Positions 1 through 11,485 of a stretch of DNA of 64,000 nt are shown here, piece by piece. Both the position numbers and the translations under genes were made by a program. Numbering within the stretch: the first letter of the stretch is position 1; each line of letters starts with the position of its first letter. The stretch comes from Populus alba (taxonomy: Eukaryota; Streptophyta; Magnoliopsida; Malpighiales; Salicaceae): contig NC_133288.1 of NCBI RefSeq assembly GCF_005239225.2, positions 11,104,169-11,168,168 of the forward strand, read 5' to 3'. The notes under the pieces were generated by a model, which worked only from the letters and a program-made list of their open reading frames with translations, ran no database searches and was not told the origin of the DNA.

Positions 1-233
1 TATATGCCACAATTCATAAAGAATTTGGAGAATAAACCTTGTCATTATGCAGTCTCATTATATCTTTCATAATATTCATAATCTCTATCTGACTTGACAA
101 CTTTCATATTTATAGTTATTTTTCTTTCAAACTCATTAACAAATACCTCAAAGGCATCTATTGCTTGAGAGTTGTCATGCAACAAATAAACATATCCATA
201 ATGTGAGCAGTCATCAATATAGGTTATAATGTA
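1..233 (-). pseudogene. Ty1-copia integrase core fragment (decayed)
   Basis: Read on the minus strand, 233 down to 1 gives an integrase-like stretch. It contains TYIDDCSHYGYVYLL, as in the first-aspartate block of copia integrases, then VKSDRDYEYY, as in the second-aspartate block. Two in-frame stops (TAA TGA) follow where these proteins usually continue with a Gly/Gln segment. The fragment runs off the left edge of the window. In an active element the protein would join retrotransposon cDNA to host DNA. Here it is a remnant. The family assignment rests on motif recognition only. Confidence 0.72.
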
Positions 234-1846
234 TTTTTTTTTTTATTGAAAGAAGTAACATAAAAAAGACCACACACACACATGTATATATATATGATTT
301 CAAGAAATTACAACATAAATAAATCCATAAACTATTATAAGAAACCTTAAATAAATTTGTTTCCAAACACACAAAAGCACTAGCACCAGGCTTAAATTCT
401 TTCACCATGCCTTACATTTCACGCAATCTTTGTGAAAATATCTAGGTTTTTTTTTTATAGAAAATATTACTCTTATCATTTTTATAATTCATTTTAAAAA
501 GACCATAATCAATAGGTAATGAGTTGATAAATTGCACAAGAAAATAGGGGTCCTTGTAAGGGTAATTTTAACAGGGTATGTTCCTGAGAACTTCGCTCAA
601 GTACGAAAGTTTTTTATTGCAGTATCCTGAAGATGTATTAAACTGAATAAAGGCTTGATTGCAAAACATATTGTTGTTCTGCTAATTGAGCTAGGATTCA
701 ATAATATAGATCGAGGATCAACATACGTCTCTCTCTGCTAACTAATTGATATGCAATCAACATGGTATCCATGGTTGTCGAGGTCAGGTCAACATGGTAT
801 TGCGACTCGCATGGAAGAGAGCAGCCATTCTTTCTGTTTCTCCATGTAAGAGACTTTCAAGACAGTTAAGTGATATCTTCTTTTCCAAACTAAAAAGTGC
901 TCTTAAGATAGGGGATTTAGGCTTTTAGCCGTTTTTCTGGCTGCAATACTAGTAGTTATAAATCTGCTGTAATTTGCCAGGTCCTGTCAGTACTGGGACT
1001 AAATAGCTGGTTTCCAACTTTATTTGCTGTAACTAGTTAGATTTTGTCCAAGGCATGAAGATTGATGATACTGTTGTATATGCTATGGTTCTGGTTAGAA
1101 ATTCTTAGAGAATAGGATCGGTTCGATATGCTGTTTGTTATCAATTTAAGTTGCCAGTTCTTTCAGAACAGATGAGTTTAAGTAGCATGAACTAATGTCG
1201 AGTAACCTGTTGGTTATGGTTATAGACTTACAGGGAAAGGCATGATGCTGCTTAGAGATTTACTTGAGGAGAGCTTTCTAACATTTTCGGGTTTTTGTTG
1301 CTGGTTTGTATTTTATCACCTATTTATATTTTATTAATATATATATATATAACCTTACTTACTTCTCGAAAACATGCAGCCTTCTCAAAGATCAATCTCC
1401 TACATGGATACGAGATATGTGTTTGGTAATGGCCCTGACAACCCTCCAACTGCCTTAGTTCTTGGTCACAACTACATCGCCTCCAGGTTCTACCACCATT
1501 CCCCACCAGAGTTAAGAGACCTCCTCTTTCACTTTCCAGGAAAAACACAGGGCACGTCAACCTGATCAGGATTATTTTCATTCCCAATCATCACTTATCA
1601 AGTAGCTAGGTCAAGTTAAAATCTTTTGAATTCTCTGTGAACACACATAACAAACTCAATCCATCTCCATTTATTTCTCCTATTTTCTTTTTTCTTTTTC
1701 TTTAATAGCCAAAAATGAAAAATACAAACAACCCGAATCCTTCTACAATCTAACACAAATCCGAAGCAAATGCAGCCAAGATGGGCTGCACAACTATCAC
1801 ATACATAATAAGCACACCAGCTAAGGATACACGGCGTATATGCAAT
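234..1846. other. Intergenic, no gene recognised
   Basis: AT-rich sequence with homopolymer runs. Short open frames at 746-928 (+) and 1374-1565 (+) show no domain I recognise and no splice pattern I can defend. The 1380-1560 stretch is somewhat less AT-rich than its surroundings and could be a gene fragment. The 3' UTR of the minus-strand MES gene should lie just below 1847. Confidence 0.5.
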
Positions 1847-3216
1847 CTAAGCATGCTTGCGTGCCAACTCCAGTATAGAATGGCAGAGTTCTGTAGGCGT
1901 GGAAAACACAGGCATATGATCTGCAGGAATCTCCATCGCTTCCTTTACCCCATTTTGCTCAATCATCCAGCGCTGAAATGAAGCAGGCATCATTAAATCC
2001 TCAGTACAAACAATATAAACTCGCGGCACTGATCCATATCTCTCATCAGTGAACTTCTTTGCCTTGGACAGGCTTTCCACAAACATCGATCCTGGTCTAT
2101 TTAAGAGCATCTGCAGAGCGAGATCCTGCGAACAAGAACAGTATCATAACTGGTTATTACAATGAAAACTAGTCCAAGATTCATAATTTTTAAGAAAGAT
2201 TTGTGTACCTCAGCGGAGGAAAGATGAAAGGGCTTGCACTTCATAAACTCAAATCCCATGTGAACACATGTATGCGGTTCTTCGGGGGTTCCATGGAATG
2301 AAAACAGAGTGTCTTGCCACTCTTCGTCCCTGGGACCGATTTCAGCAAACTAACAAGGAGGCCAAAATATCATTTTGATGTTAGAACATGATTGATAATG
2401 ACTTTTACATTTGCATGTGTGTGCATTAAAACCTCATCTTGAATTAAGCAAAAGATTGAAGCTAATCAAGCATCTCCAATACCAATTATCCCTTTTAGCC
2501 TTTTGGATCTTTCATTAGATCTTATATACAAGAGGCCGATCTCCCTCATACTCTTCAATAACTAATGTGAGGGTTGTGATTCCATCAGATTTGATACTGT
2601 TCGAATTGATATCATCAGTGAACTAAGAAATATTTTGATGAAAAAAGAGAGTCTCAAGACCTTAAAAATTATTCTATTTTCAAAATCGGATTTCGTCAAA
2701 CCTAGGGTTATTCATAGCATTTACTGGAATGGAGAAACCAAACAAAATAGATCAACCCATTTTCGTGCATGATCATCTTAATTAGAAAGGGAAAAAGGGG
2801 TTTTAATAACAGCAACAATAATAATTAGAACAGAGAGGTACCTTTTCTAACATATAAGATGGCTGGTGCACGGTATCAGGCAAGATTGCAGTAAGAAAAA
2901 CAGCAAGAGAAACCTTCTCTGGGAATTTCTCCATAGCAAAAGCCAGATTCAAGCCACCCAAACTGTGCCCCACCAATACAACCTTTTCATTTTCAGGTAA
3001 TTTGGCCATGAACTCCATCAAGGGCTCATTATACTGATCAAAAGTGCGAACCTCTTCAATTTTTTGTGTGTTCGCACCTGATGCAGCCATGTCAAGAGCT
3101 GTGACACGGTGGCCAGCTTCCTCTAGCCTTGGCTTGACCTTGTACCATATCCAGGCTCCTGCAACTGAACCATGGATCAAAACAAAATGCTTTTTTTGAT
3201 TGTTGATCTCTACCAT
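1847..3216 (-). CDS. Methylesterase-family alpha/beta-hydrolase (MES/SABP2-like), intact, 3 exons
   Basis: Exons on the minus strand are 3216-2842 (125 codons), 2349-2209 (47) and 2125-1847 (92 plus stop). All junctions are GT-AG and phase 0, giving a 264-aa protein. The usual family length is about 260. The start was chosen because the first exon opens directly into the core fold (LIHGS at residues 13-17). The catalytic triad is Ser85 in GHSLGG, Asp215 in VCTED and His242 in ADHM. Exon 2 encodes a full-length cap segment with DTLFSFHGTPEEP. The family covers plant methyl-salicylate, methyl-jasmonate and methyl-IAA esterases, hydroxynitrile lyases and polyneuridine aldehyde esterase. These cytosolic enzymes have no signal peptide, and none is seen here. 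The exact substrate cannot be read from the sequence. It is a diverged relative of the duplicated pair at 19.3-20.3 and 30.7-31.6 kb. Confidence 0.9.
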
Positions 3217-3263
3217 TCTTTTGATGTTGTGGTTCGATACTGATATTTGCTTTTGCTCGGTGG

Positions 3264-3269
3264 AATATA
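3264..3269 (-). promoter_or_regulatory. Candidate TATA box of MES gene 1
   Basis: On the minus strand TTTATATTCC lies about 50 nt upstream of the ATG at 3216, which would leave a 5' UTR of some 20-30 nt. Spacing and sequence suit a plant TATA box. No transcription start can be seen directly. Confidence 0.35.
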
Positions 3270-3360
3270 AACGGAGAGAAGACGATCCGAGAAGTTGGAA
3301 ACGTCCAGTCCAAGTGGCCTATTTTTCATCAAGCACCATCTAGGCCATGATGTAGGCCAT

Positions 3361-3422
3361 GATGTATTCGTTGACAAGTCAGTTATTCTAAAGATGTATT
3401 CGTTGACAAGTCAGTTATTCTA
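3361..3422. repeat. 30-bp direct duplication upstream of MES gene 1
   Basis: Two identical 30-bp copies (3361-3390 and 3393-3422) are separated by 2 bp, and each contains TTGACAAGTCA. A 12-bp duplication (AGGCCATGATGT) directly precedes them. They lie about 145-205 bp upstream of the start codon. A further TTGACC on the minus strand (3460-3455) fits the WRKY W-box TTGAC(C/T). The repeated TTGACA has the TGAC core but not the strict W-box. A regulatory role is inference. Confidence 0.55.
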
Positions 3423-3475
3423 GATTTCTTTGGAGGAATATCAGCCATCTCCATGGTCAACAAAGATAAATTATG

Positions 3476-4298
3476 GGTAGATTCAGTCTATCTTATAAAT
3501 TCTATATAAATTTATAATTACGAAACAAATAGGTAAATGTAGTAATATTCATCTAGTAATGGATAACGTAAATGAAGATGAAAGTAGCCTTGTTTTTGGG
3601 TTATAACGGAGAAGAATAGTTGAGGATCTAAAACTAACTCAAATCCAAAAACAACTCTTCCTTCTTATTATTTTTTTGTTTGACTTTTGGTATTTGATTC
3701 TCTTAACAAAAAAAAAAAAAAACGTCATATATAATTAAATTAAATGTAGTCACCTGTCATTAATGTTGAACTTAACACATGACAGGAAGCAATCTTATTA
3801 TTATTATTATTATTATTATTATGTCTTGAATTTAACACAAATTATTTAAAATATACTCTTATGTTGAACTTAACATGCAATTATTTTGTGTATGATTATA
3901 CTTTTATCATATATGTATGTATTTATTTATTTATTTTTTGATTAATTTTGGTGTCCGAGTCAGCTTGCTCGTACCTCAATTAATCCCACGAACCCTGAAG
4001 TTAACGACCATGTAGGCTTCTAGTAGCTATTATATGAGCAATCATAAGACTCGAACATAATACTATAAAGGGAGCAAACTTTTTTATTTCAAACTCTTAC
4101 CACTAGGCATGTATGTATTTATTAATGTTTATGGTGATTGATTAATTTAGTTTGATGCATTGATGGAGGTTTTGATCCACTTTTCAAATATTTCATAATA
4201 TACACATAAAAATAACATTTTTATTTTTTTTATACAATTACCAATTTTTTAGCCGACATATAATAAACTGAAAGTTATGGTGTAAAAGAAATTAGTCG
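3476..4298. other. AT-rich intergenic with a (TTA)n microsatellite
   Basis: No gene is seen. A short (ATT)n tract sits near 3795-3822, and A-rich and T-rich runs are common. A stretch around 3945-4080 (gtccgagtcagcttgc..., tcgaacataatac...) resembles a dispersed repeat, but I could not assign it. Confidence 0.5.
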
Positions 4299-4514
4299 GT
4301 GGAGAAATTTGTGAAAGTTATCAATTTGGAAAGGCAACACCGTCTTCCATTCAAGAAGTTTTTTTCAAGATGCAAGTCTCCTTTAGCATGCATTCATATG
4401 GATTTGACGGGGCCTACACCCACTTCTTCCTGTTCTGGCTATCTCCACAAAGCAAACTTTTACCAAAAACAGGGGAGAAAATATTTACATTACCTTTTTG
4501 GCTATGCGACATGA
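4299..4514 (+). pseudogene. Ty1-copia GAG-pre-integrase/integrase fragment
   Basis: The frame reads LERQHRLPFKK, then CKSPLACIHMDLTGP, then TPTSSCSGY. This is the usual order at the boundary of the GAG-pre-integrase domain and the integrase N-terminus of copia polyproteins, where a HxDLxGP-type motif follows a GKxxRxPF-type motif. The reading frame then dissolves. It is an isolated fragment with no LTRs or other domains nearby, and it lies on the opposite strand to the integrase scrap at 1-233. Confidence 0.65.
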
Positions 4515-4803
4515 GAATTTTACCTTTATCTTTTTTTTACGCCTGGGAGTTTTTGTTTTTTAATTTTTGTTAATGTCTCTACTGTAAAAGTTTAATTGTT
4601 TTGCTTGTTAAACAAAGCGGTATAAGTCATAAAAAAATAAGTATAAAAATAAATGATATCTATGCATTAGGGAATTGATTTTAGAGAAAAATATCTCATG
4701 AGCATTTTGGAGAAAGATCTATAATCTTTTTGGAGGTAAGTAGCCGAGAAGATCCTTTGAAGATAAGTGATTTCAGATATTTGAAGAATCATAATAAAGA
4801 TGT

Positions 4804-7055
4804 TGTTATTCATTTTTGAATTCCCACACAAAAATCAAGAAAATATAACAAAAAAATAATAAATAATATATTTGAAAGAAATAAAAAATAATAAAAACAA
4901 GAAAAGGATGCTGGAATGTCTAAGAAAGGTTAAAATTGGTTTAGAAGGTTCAAAAGTATAAAAGATTAAAATTTAACAGTATATTTTTTACTGATGAGAG
5001 CTTTGGGGACAAGGAAAATTCAATTTTTTTTAAAGAAAAGAAAGAAAAGTTCAAAATCAGATGTTTATATACTCAATTAAATTTTATTCAAGGTTTAATT
5101 GAACTTATAGAGGGTTTGATTGCAAAAAAATTGATTTTTTAAGTCACTTTAGGCTTTTATTGGAAGGAATTAAATTTCTGGGGTCCAATTATAATTGTAA
5201 AGAGTTTATTTGGTCAAATTAGGGGCTTAATTGCATAATTATTGAAGTTTGAGTGCCAATTAGGGATTTAATTGAAACAATTCGAAACAAGGACCAAAAC
5301 AGAAAATACGCTACAAGTAAGGGACACAATTACAATTTTGTCGGGGGGTTTGATTATAAAACAGCGAAAACTTCAAGGGCCAAAGAAGAAGAACCCAAAC
5401 GGCGCCGTTTCCACCATTAATGGTCTTCAAACAGCTGTGAATCGGTGACTATAATGGAAGGAGACGTTAGCAATGGAGCCATCAAGGGGCGTGTTTCACG
5501 GCTATCATCCCTCTGCAAACCGTTATCAAGCCAGCCGTTACCAGCACAAAGCCTTCTCTGACCTATAAAAGCAGCAGAAGAAGACTGAACCGTGAGGGGA
5601 GTAGAGAGCAGAGTGACAGTGAGGAAAAAGGAGAAAAAAAAGTGGCAGAAATACTGTGGGGAGAGAGTGAAGATAAGGGGGAAAACCAGGGGGGGACGAG
5701 GCAGAGGAAAGAAAAGAAAAGAAAAAAACGAGAGGGGACAGAAGGGAAAGGAAAGGAAAACAGAGGGAGAGGAAAGTTGACAGAAGTTTTGAAGGGAGAT
5801 AGAATAGAGAAAAAGAAGAGAACGGACGAAAGAGAAAGACAGAGAGAGGGAGGTTGGAAGGAAGAGAAGCACAGAGGGAAATACAAGAGAAAAGAGTTAA
5901 GAAAAAACGAAGCAAGGCCGAACAAGGAGACCGGAACAGAAGAGCAAAGGAAGAGAAACCGGACAAGGGAGCAGAGAACACAGACAGCAGAGGAGGTCAG
6001 CATCACCACCGGTTTCTTTTCTACAGAACCAGGTATGTTCATGTCCTTTCTTCGCAACAATTGACTCCAGGTTTGTCTAGAAAAACAAAAACAAACAGGA
6101 GAAGAAAGCAAGCCAAAAGATCGCCGTTTTGTTTTTTTTTTTTCTCTGTTAATAACCAGGGGTCTTCAGCTATCTGCAAAAAATGAAGGATGAACAGTCG
6201 CACTGTTCCATGAACGCGTAGAATTTTACGCGTGCATGGCTTAGTTATGGGTTGTACCTTGCCAAAAAAAAATTCAAAAATTATTTTAAAAAAATCGGTG
6301 ATTTTTTGCAATAAAAAATTTACTGCATTTTAATTAATATCTGTAATTTAATCAATATCAGTTTATATTTTTTATATTGTAAAGATACAAATTCAGTATT
6401 AAAATACCTGGTCTTCGGCAAAACATAAAAAATATTTTGTTTTCATGCATACGGCCAAGTCTTTAATAAATAAATAAATAAATCATATTGTACTTTCATA
6501 TAACAAAGAAAAAACTTTAAAAATATATATTAGCATGCATTTTTGTTTTAATAACCAGTTTATTAATGTCACGAGAACTAGCCCAATATTTCAAAAAAAA
6601 ACTCCAAAAAAATATTTTATTTTCTTTTAATATCTAGGGTTATGATCTTATATGTAAGACGTATTCAAAATATTAAATTCTTTTGTTGATGTTAGAACAG
6701 TTATGTTTTACCCGATAAGATAAGGATCTCTTTATCGAAGAAGACTTTTCTTAAACCATAGACGGACCAATAACTAGAAAACACGACAAAATCTTAGATT
6801 TTATTAGACAATTAAACAATGTAGTCTACCTTAGGTAGGGTATATTTGGGGTGCTAATAGCTTCCCTTTACGCAACCAGTCCCCATACCTGATTTTTTAG
6901 ACCAGTTAGGGTTCCTAGTGACCAAAATACTAGGTGGCGACTCCCATTCTATTTTTCCACTAATAAAAGACAAGAATTCCTTGTCTCCCCACATTTGCCA
7001 TATTAGATAGATTTTGAGGGGGATTTTTTCGCTGCGATGCTACATACGTGCGACA
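4804..7055 (+). mobile_element. LTR of a gypsy-type retrotransposon (about 2.25 kb), plus orientation
   Basis: The candidate boundaries are TGTTATT at 4804 and GCGACA at 7050-7055. Both ends were chosen by matching the inverted copy at 42009-44325, where a primer-binding-site-like sequence follows GCGACA directly. Shared blocks include the 'attgaattcccacac' start region, the 'gatgagagcttt' block near 5000, the long purine tract, and the end block containing GTGGCGACTCCCAT. It holds a TATA box at 5563-5571 and a purine-rich leader. No protein is encoded: the long open frames near 5417-6186 are side effects of base-composition asymmetry. It could be a solo LTR or the 5' LTR of an element whose interior is lost. 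Confidence 0.6.
5563..5571 (+). promoter_or_regulatory. LTR TATA box (CTATAAAAG)
   Basis: CTATAAAAG sits just before a strongly purine-rich stretch (about 5590-6000). The same arrangement occurs in the inverted LTR (TATAAAAG on the minus strand at 43688-43681) and in the LTR-like repeat at 16959-16966. Conservation of TATA plus purine-rich leader in three LTRs supports a Pol II retroelement promoter, with the purine tract as the start of the transcript. Confidence 0.6.
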
Positions 7056-8289
7056 AGAGACATGGAAACTTGCAATGGAGATTCTTTATTGAGACATGGT
7101 GTAAACCCCTGACCTAGTAAAAAATAAATAATAAAAATATAATGGTTTTGGAAAAATTAGACTAAAAATAAATAAGTTTAATCAAATGGAATGTTTGCGG
7201 ACCCTCTAGTCTAGAATTAGTAAAGTAGTGTCAAAGTATAGAAAATCTTGATAGGAGGAAATAATTATTAAAAATAAACAAACAATCCATAAATTGAGGT
7301 GAAGTTTTCCCAAAAGTTAAATTGAGAAAATATTTATGGTTGGGTACACTTAAAATAACACTGAAGCGAACAATATTTATATTTTTTAAAATTTTGAAAA
7401 ATACCCCTTCTCCTCTTTATTAGGGCTGGCTGTTATAATAAAAAGAGAGAGAGAGAGAGAGAAGTTTATCTTTTTCTTTAATTTCTTCTTCTTCTCTTTA
7501 AAACTAAGGGTGAGGTTTGACTTGGCAGTGATTTAAGTGAAGATGAGTGAGAGAAAATTATACATAAATTTGCTTGGGGTTAGGGGAAATCAAGAGATCA
7601 ATTTTTAGAGAGAAAGAAACAAGAAATTTGAAGAGAAATAGAGGAAAGAAGAAGAAAATTGCAAATAATTTCTAATTTTTGTTCCAAATAATTGGATAAA
7701 GTGTTATAGTAACTCAATTTCTTGTTAATTTGTGTTTCATGCTTAGGGAATGAAATACCCAATTTATCAATACTAGGGTTTTTGAGTAATTTAGAGAAAG
7801 GAATAAGTAATTAAACTAAAGTTGTGAGAAATTAATTGTTATTTTGATGTATATGTATGAGATGTATTATTTGGTATAAGTATTTAGTTTGAAAATATAA
7901 TGGGTGTTATAGAATTGTAAAGGGAACATCGATTGTGTGTTATAAAAGTTAAGGAAAAAGGTATTAAGTGATGAAATTTAGAAAATTATGTAGAATAAGA
8001 GTTAGATTAAGTGGAATTGGATTCAAAATTGAAGACAAATCATGGAATGGTTAGTAGGCTTAGGGCGACCATGAGTAAGGTAAGGGAAATGAAATAATTG
8101 AATGAAATTTGATGTAATTATATATTAGTTGATAAATTTATGTCAAAAGGAGGTTATGTGATTGATACTAAGGTTGAGTATATGAGTTATGCAATTTGAC
8201 TTGTTGAGAAATATGGTTTTATATTATGAAAATGAAAGAAAGATGTTAAAGTTTGTGTGTAATTAGTAAATTGGACACACACACAAACA
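7056..8289. other. Non-coding retroelement-like sequence with an (AG)n tract
   Basis: No open frame of note. An (AG)n microsatellite lies at about 7441-7463, followed by an A/G-rich region. The order 'agggctggc' then GA-rich then AT-rich loosely resembles the minus strand of the LTR-like element at 45.7-48.1 kb, so this may be an old LTR of that kind. The assignment is weak. Confidence 0.35.
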
Positions 8290-9560
8290 CTGATATAACC
8301 ATATTATTCGATAGTTTCACCCATATTTAACTAGTGTTTTGCCTATGTTTTAAATAAAAAATGCCTTGATATTCTTTGGTTTATGTTTTGAAGGCATTTT
8401 TGGATGAAAGATGCAAAAATGAGTACATTGGAGGTAATTGACATATTTAATCTTCAGTCTATGTTTTGTGCAGAGCATGAGCTCTAGAGGTCGAAATGAA
8501 GTGATTCTAGTGACATTAAAAAGCTAACATCCATACTTTTATAGAAATCTAATTCAAAAAATAAAATACAGAAAAGCATGGAAATTGCAGCCTTTAAACT
8601 TCCAGCAAACATGTTTTGTGAAGAAACAAGTCCAAATTATGTTATGAAGAATCTAAACTGACATCCAAGTTTTTATTTAAGCAATTTAGCTCCTCTAAGT
8701 TAAAGCTTGAAGATTTCATGCAAGGCTATTTCTCCCTTTTTAGAAAAATAGTTATTGAAGTACTTAAATGTAAATTGTCTACTTAAGGGAGGATTATTTT
8801 GTAAAATAGAGACTGGGGTTTCTTAGGATATAAAAAGAATGAGAGAAGAGAAGGGGGGGCAATTAGCCAAGAAGATAAAAACGCCTCCTTCCTCTAAGAA
8901 ACTTGAAGTCATGCATTCTTTCTTTTTTTTGATTAGTTGTTCAACAAACATGCAATGTTAAACTCTTTTTCTTGGTTGTAAATACACGGAAACCTTCAGA
9001 TTGCAAGAACTGTGAGATTTATTGTACCTTTTCTTTTTAGTTTATATGATGAATATGTTTGTTCTCTTATGCTTATTTTTCATATGATTGTTTATTTTAA
9101 TTGCTAGAGCGGACTTTAAGTTATTATTATAGGGAATCTATTACTAAGTTTGATATCAAAATTGGAGTTGCGGTATATGAACTTATGAAGCAACTAAGTT
9201 TAATAATCGTGGCAAATCTACGTTATTAATCTTAGGAAGAACATTCAATCAAATCAAACATAGATTGCGAACAATTATGTTTTCTTGATTAATTAACTTA
9301 TCTAGTTCTTAAGGCTGTAGTTGAATTAAATTACTAGTGTGGATACTATGATTGTTTGATGGTTAGAGTTAGTTATACGGCGGATCCGTTAACTAACTAA
9401 TGTTAAGAAGAAATAAATATTTAGAATATAAATTGATGTTTCGTTTCCATAACCAGATTTGATTTCTGTAGGTGGATGTTTACTTGCAACCAGGGTTTGT
9501 TCTCTTTATAATTTTATGATTTTATTTAATTTCACTTGATAGTTTTCTGTTTTCTTTTGC
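8290..9560 (+). mobile_element. Retroelement fragment, inverted match to 44.33-45.2 kb
   Basis: The segment contains blocks recognisable on the minus strand at 45200-44330: 'gatagtttcacccatatttaactagtgttttgcc', 'ttgaaggcatttttggatgaaag', 'gcatgagctctagaggt' and, near 9490-9555, 'ggtttgttctct...tttgctttag'. The other locus lacks the equivalent of roughly 8900-9490. There the block runs directly into the LTR start, so this is probably the 3' internal region of the same retroelement family. No protein is encoded. Confidence 0.5.
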
Positions 9561-9735
9561 TTTAGCCTAGATAACGTCCAACCTCCCCTAAATTGCATAT
9601 CATCTAGCAGAAAAATCTGACTTGAACCTTCCTTGTGGGATTGACCCCTTGCTTGCTCTATATTATCTTGTGTGTTGTGTTTTAAGCTAGGGTAATTAAT
9701 TTGTGCGACTGCGACATTGTAACACACACACATGT
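9561..9735. other. Short repeat-like stretch between retroelement fragments
   Basis: It carries 'ccttgtgggattgacccc' and a short (CA)n ending at 9733, features often seen near LTR ends. No gene is seen. It ends where homology to the 16.4-18 kb repeat begins. Confidence 0.3.
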
Positions 9736-11485
9736 TCAGGGGTAATTTTGAAAGAAATTAAGCGTTGAAGTGTCAATTAAAGATTGAATTAATTAAATTT
9801 TAAACCAAGAACTACTTTGTAAATGATGCTGAAATCCAGGGGAAAAATTAAAAAGAAGAAGAAGAAGATTTGTATGAATAAGAGCCCAATTTCTAAATGT
9901 TATAACTTTAGAGGGCTAAATGAAGATGCCCATTTTAGCCGAACAAACGATGTTGTTCCAAGGAGGATTGTTCATCCTATTACTTCTTGGAACATAGGAA
10001 CCCATTTGCAAGAAAAAGGGAAAAGAAGAACGAAATGATGGTGGCCTCTATTAAACCCACCATAACCAAAATTATTCCATTTTTCAATCCTCTTTCGCCC
10101 CACAATGAGCCATTAAAACATAAAGGAGGCTATGACTAACAGTCCAAAAATGGCAAGACTATTGGTGTCCTCATCCCATCCAAATATGGAACAAACTTAA
10201 ACCGTGCTTATCTTCATCCATAGGATCATTATCTTATAAGATAAGAGGCAGAGCTTATTGGTAGAATCAGGGATGATCCCTATAATAGCAAAGGAAACTC
10301 AGTGTCACAAAGGGGAGAACATAAAAGAAAACAGAGTGAGCTAGAGAGAAAACTCAGCGAGTAAAAAAAAAAAAAACATAATAAACCAGAAGAAGATCTT
10401 TGCTCTCCCTTACAACAGACCACTAGTCCAAACTAGAAGACACAAAACCACAAGAAAGAGGAAGAACAACGAAAAATAGAGAGAGCTAGAAAGGGAAAGG
10501 GAGAGAACAAACAAAAAAAAAAGGACCAGAAAGAAAGAAGAAACATAAAAGAATGAAAGAAAGATCGAGACAATTGCCCAGTTACTAGTCTCCAGTAGCA
10601 CCCGACCGTCGCTATTAGTTTCACCTCTAACAACAGTCACACCAAGTATGCCTTTTTTCTTCCCCCCTTTGGCATTTTAATTACCTAGTTCCTATAGAAA
10701 GCATGCATGAACAATTCACGCAAGCCTGCTGATAATAACCGGCTTGGTCACTAGGTCGGGTCAGTAACCAAGCCAGGTCGGCTGGATCTAACCTAGCCCA
10801 TATGGCTCGGCTAGATCCAAACCTTAAGAAAATAAAAAACTATTGAGACCTGTTAGGTCTGGGCCTTAGGCCCACCAACCTAATTTCTTTTGGGCTAAGG
10901 TCAAACACACCCTTATGCCCTTTCCCTTTAATTTCACTTTTCTTTATCTTGATATCTAGCCAAACAGGCCTTTTTAGATATCATAAAATTAAAAAAAATA
11001 AAAAATTAGGGATTCTTTTTTATTTATTTATGTGTCCCTCGCACCTTTTTTTACTGACTTTATTATGTATTTGGGTTGTAGACTCTTAATGTGAAATGTG
11101 AATCTTATATTTGATACATACCTATCTTTTTCTTTTTTTCTTTTAAAAAATATATATATGTTTTCTTTCAATCCAAATTTTACTGATTTATTCAATAGTG
11201 CTAGAGTCAGGAAAACCATATTTTTTTTGGTTACATAATATTTATTAATGCGAGAGTTGGAAGTATTTGTTGTCGAATAATCACTATCAGTAAAGTCAGG
11301 AATATTATAGGTAAACCATAAAAAAATATAATAAAACATATCTTTAACAATTTAAGACCAAACCAACAATGCAACTTATCTCAGGTAGGACACTTAAGGG
11401 ATGCTAATATCTTCTCTTTTTGAGTAACTAGTCCTGTACTATAGAATCTTTATTGACTAGTAAGGGTTCCTAATGATCTTAACAT
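9736..11485 (+). mobile_element. LTR-like repeat copy 1 (5'-truncated)
   Basis: It matches, in the same orientation, 16.42-18.04 kb and the split copy at 26.0-29.4 kb. Shared landmarks are 'aaatgatgctgaaatccaggg', 'gatgatggcctctatta', the purine-rich block (10290-10580), the block ending in 'ggcattttaattacctag', and the 'caggtaggac...aaggg' end block. The TATA position has mutated to CTATAATAG (near 10281). About 270 bp present at the left of the other copies is missing here. It is the most diverged of the three copies. Confidence 0.6.

Noticed and set aside
1374..1565. 63-codon open frame as an exon
   Set aside because: It is open on both strands and less AT-rich than its surroundings, but I recognise no family and see no partner exons. 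It is left as unassigned.
5417..6186. Long overlapping open frames on both strands (up to 182 codons)
   Set aside because: They are Ser/Phe/Leu-rich or Lys/Glu/Arg-rich translations of a purine-skewed LTR leader with no domain or splice support. The same effect recurs at 43029-43820.
6935..6945. GGCGACTCC motifs (also near 11485, 18043, 29383, 55084) as primer-binding sites
   Set aside because: Comparison with the 42-kb LTR shows this motif lies inside the LTR end block. The likely primer site there is a separate sequence further on, after GCGACA.
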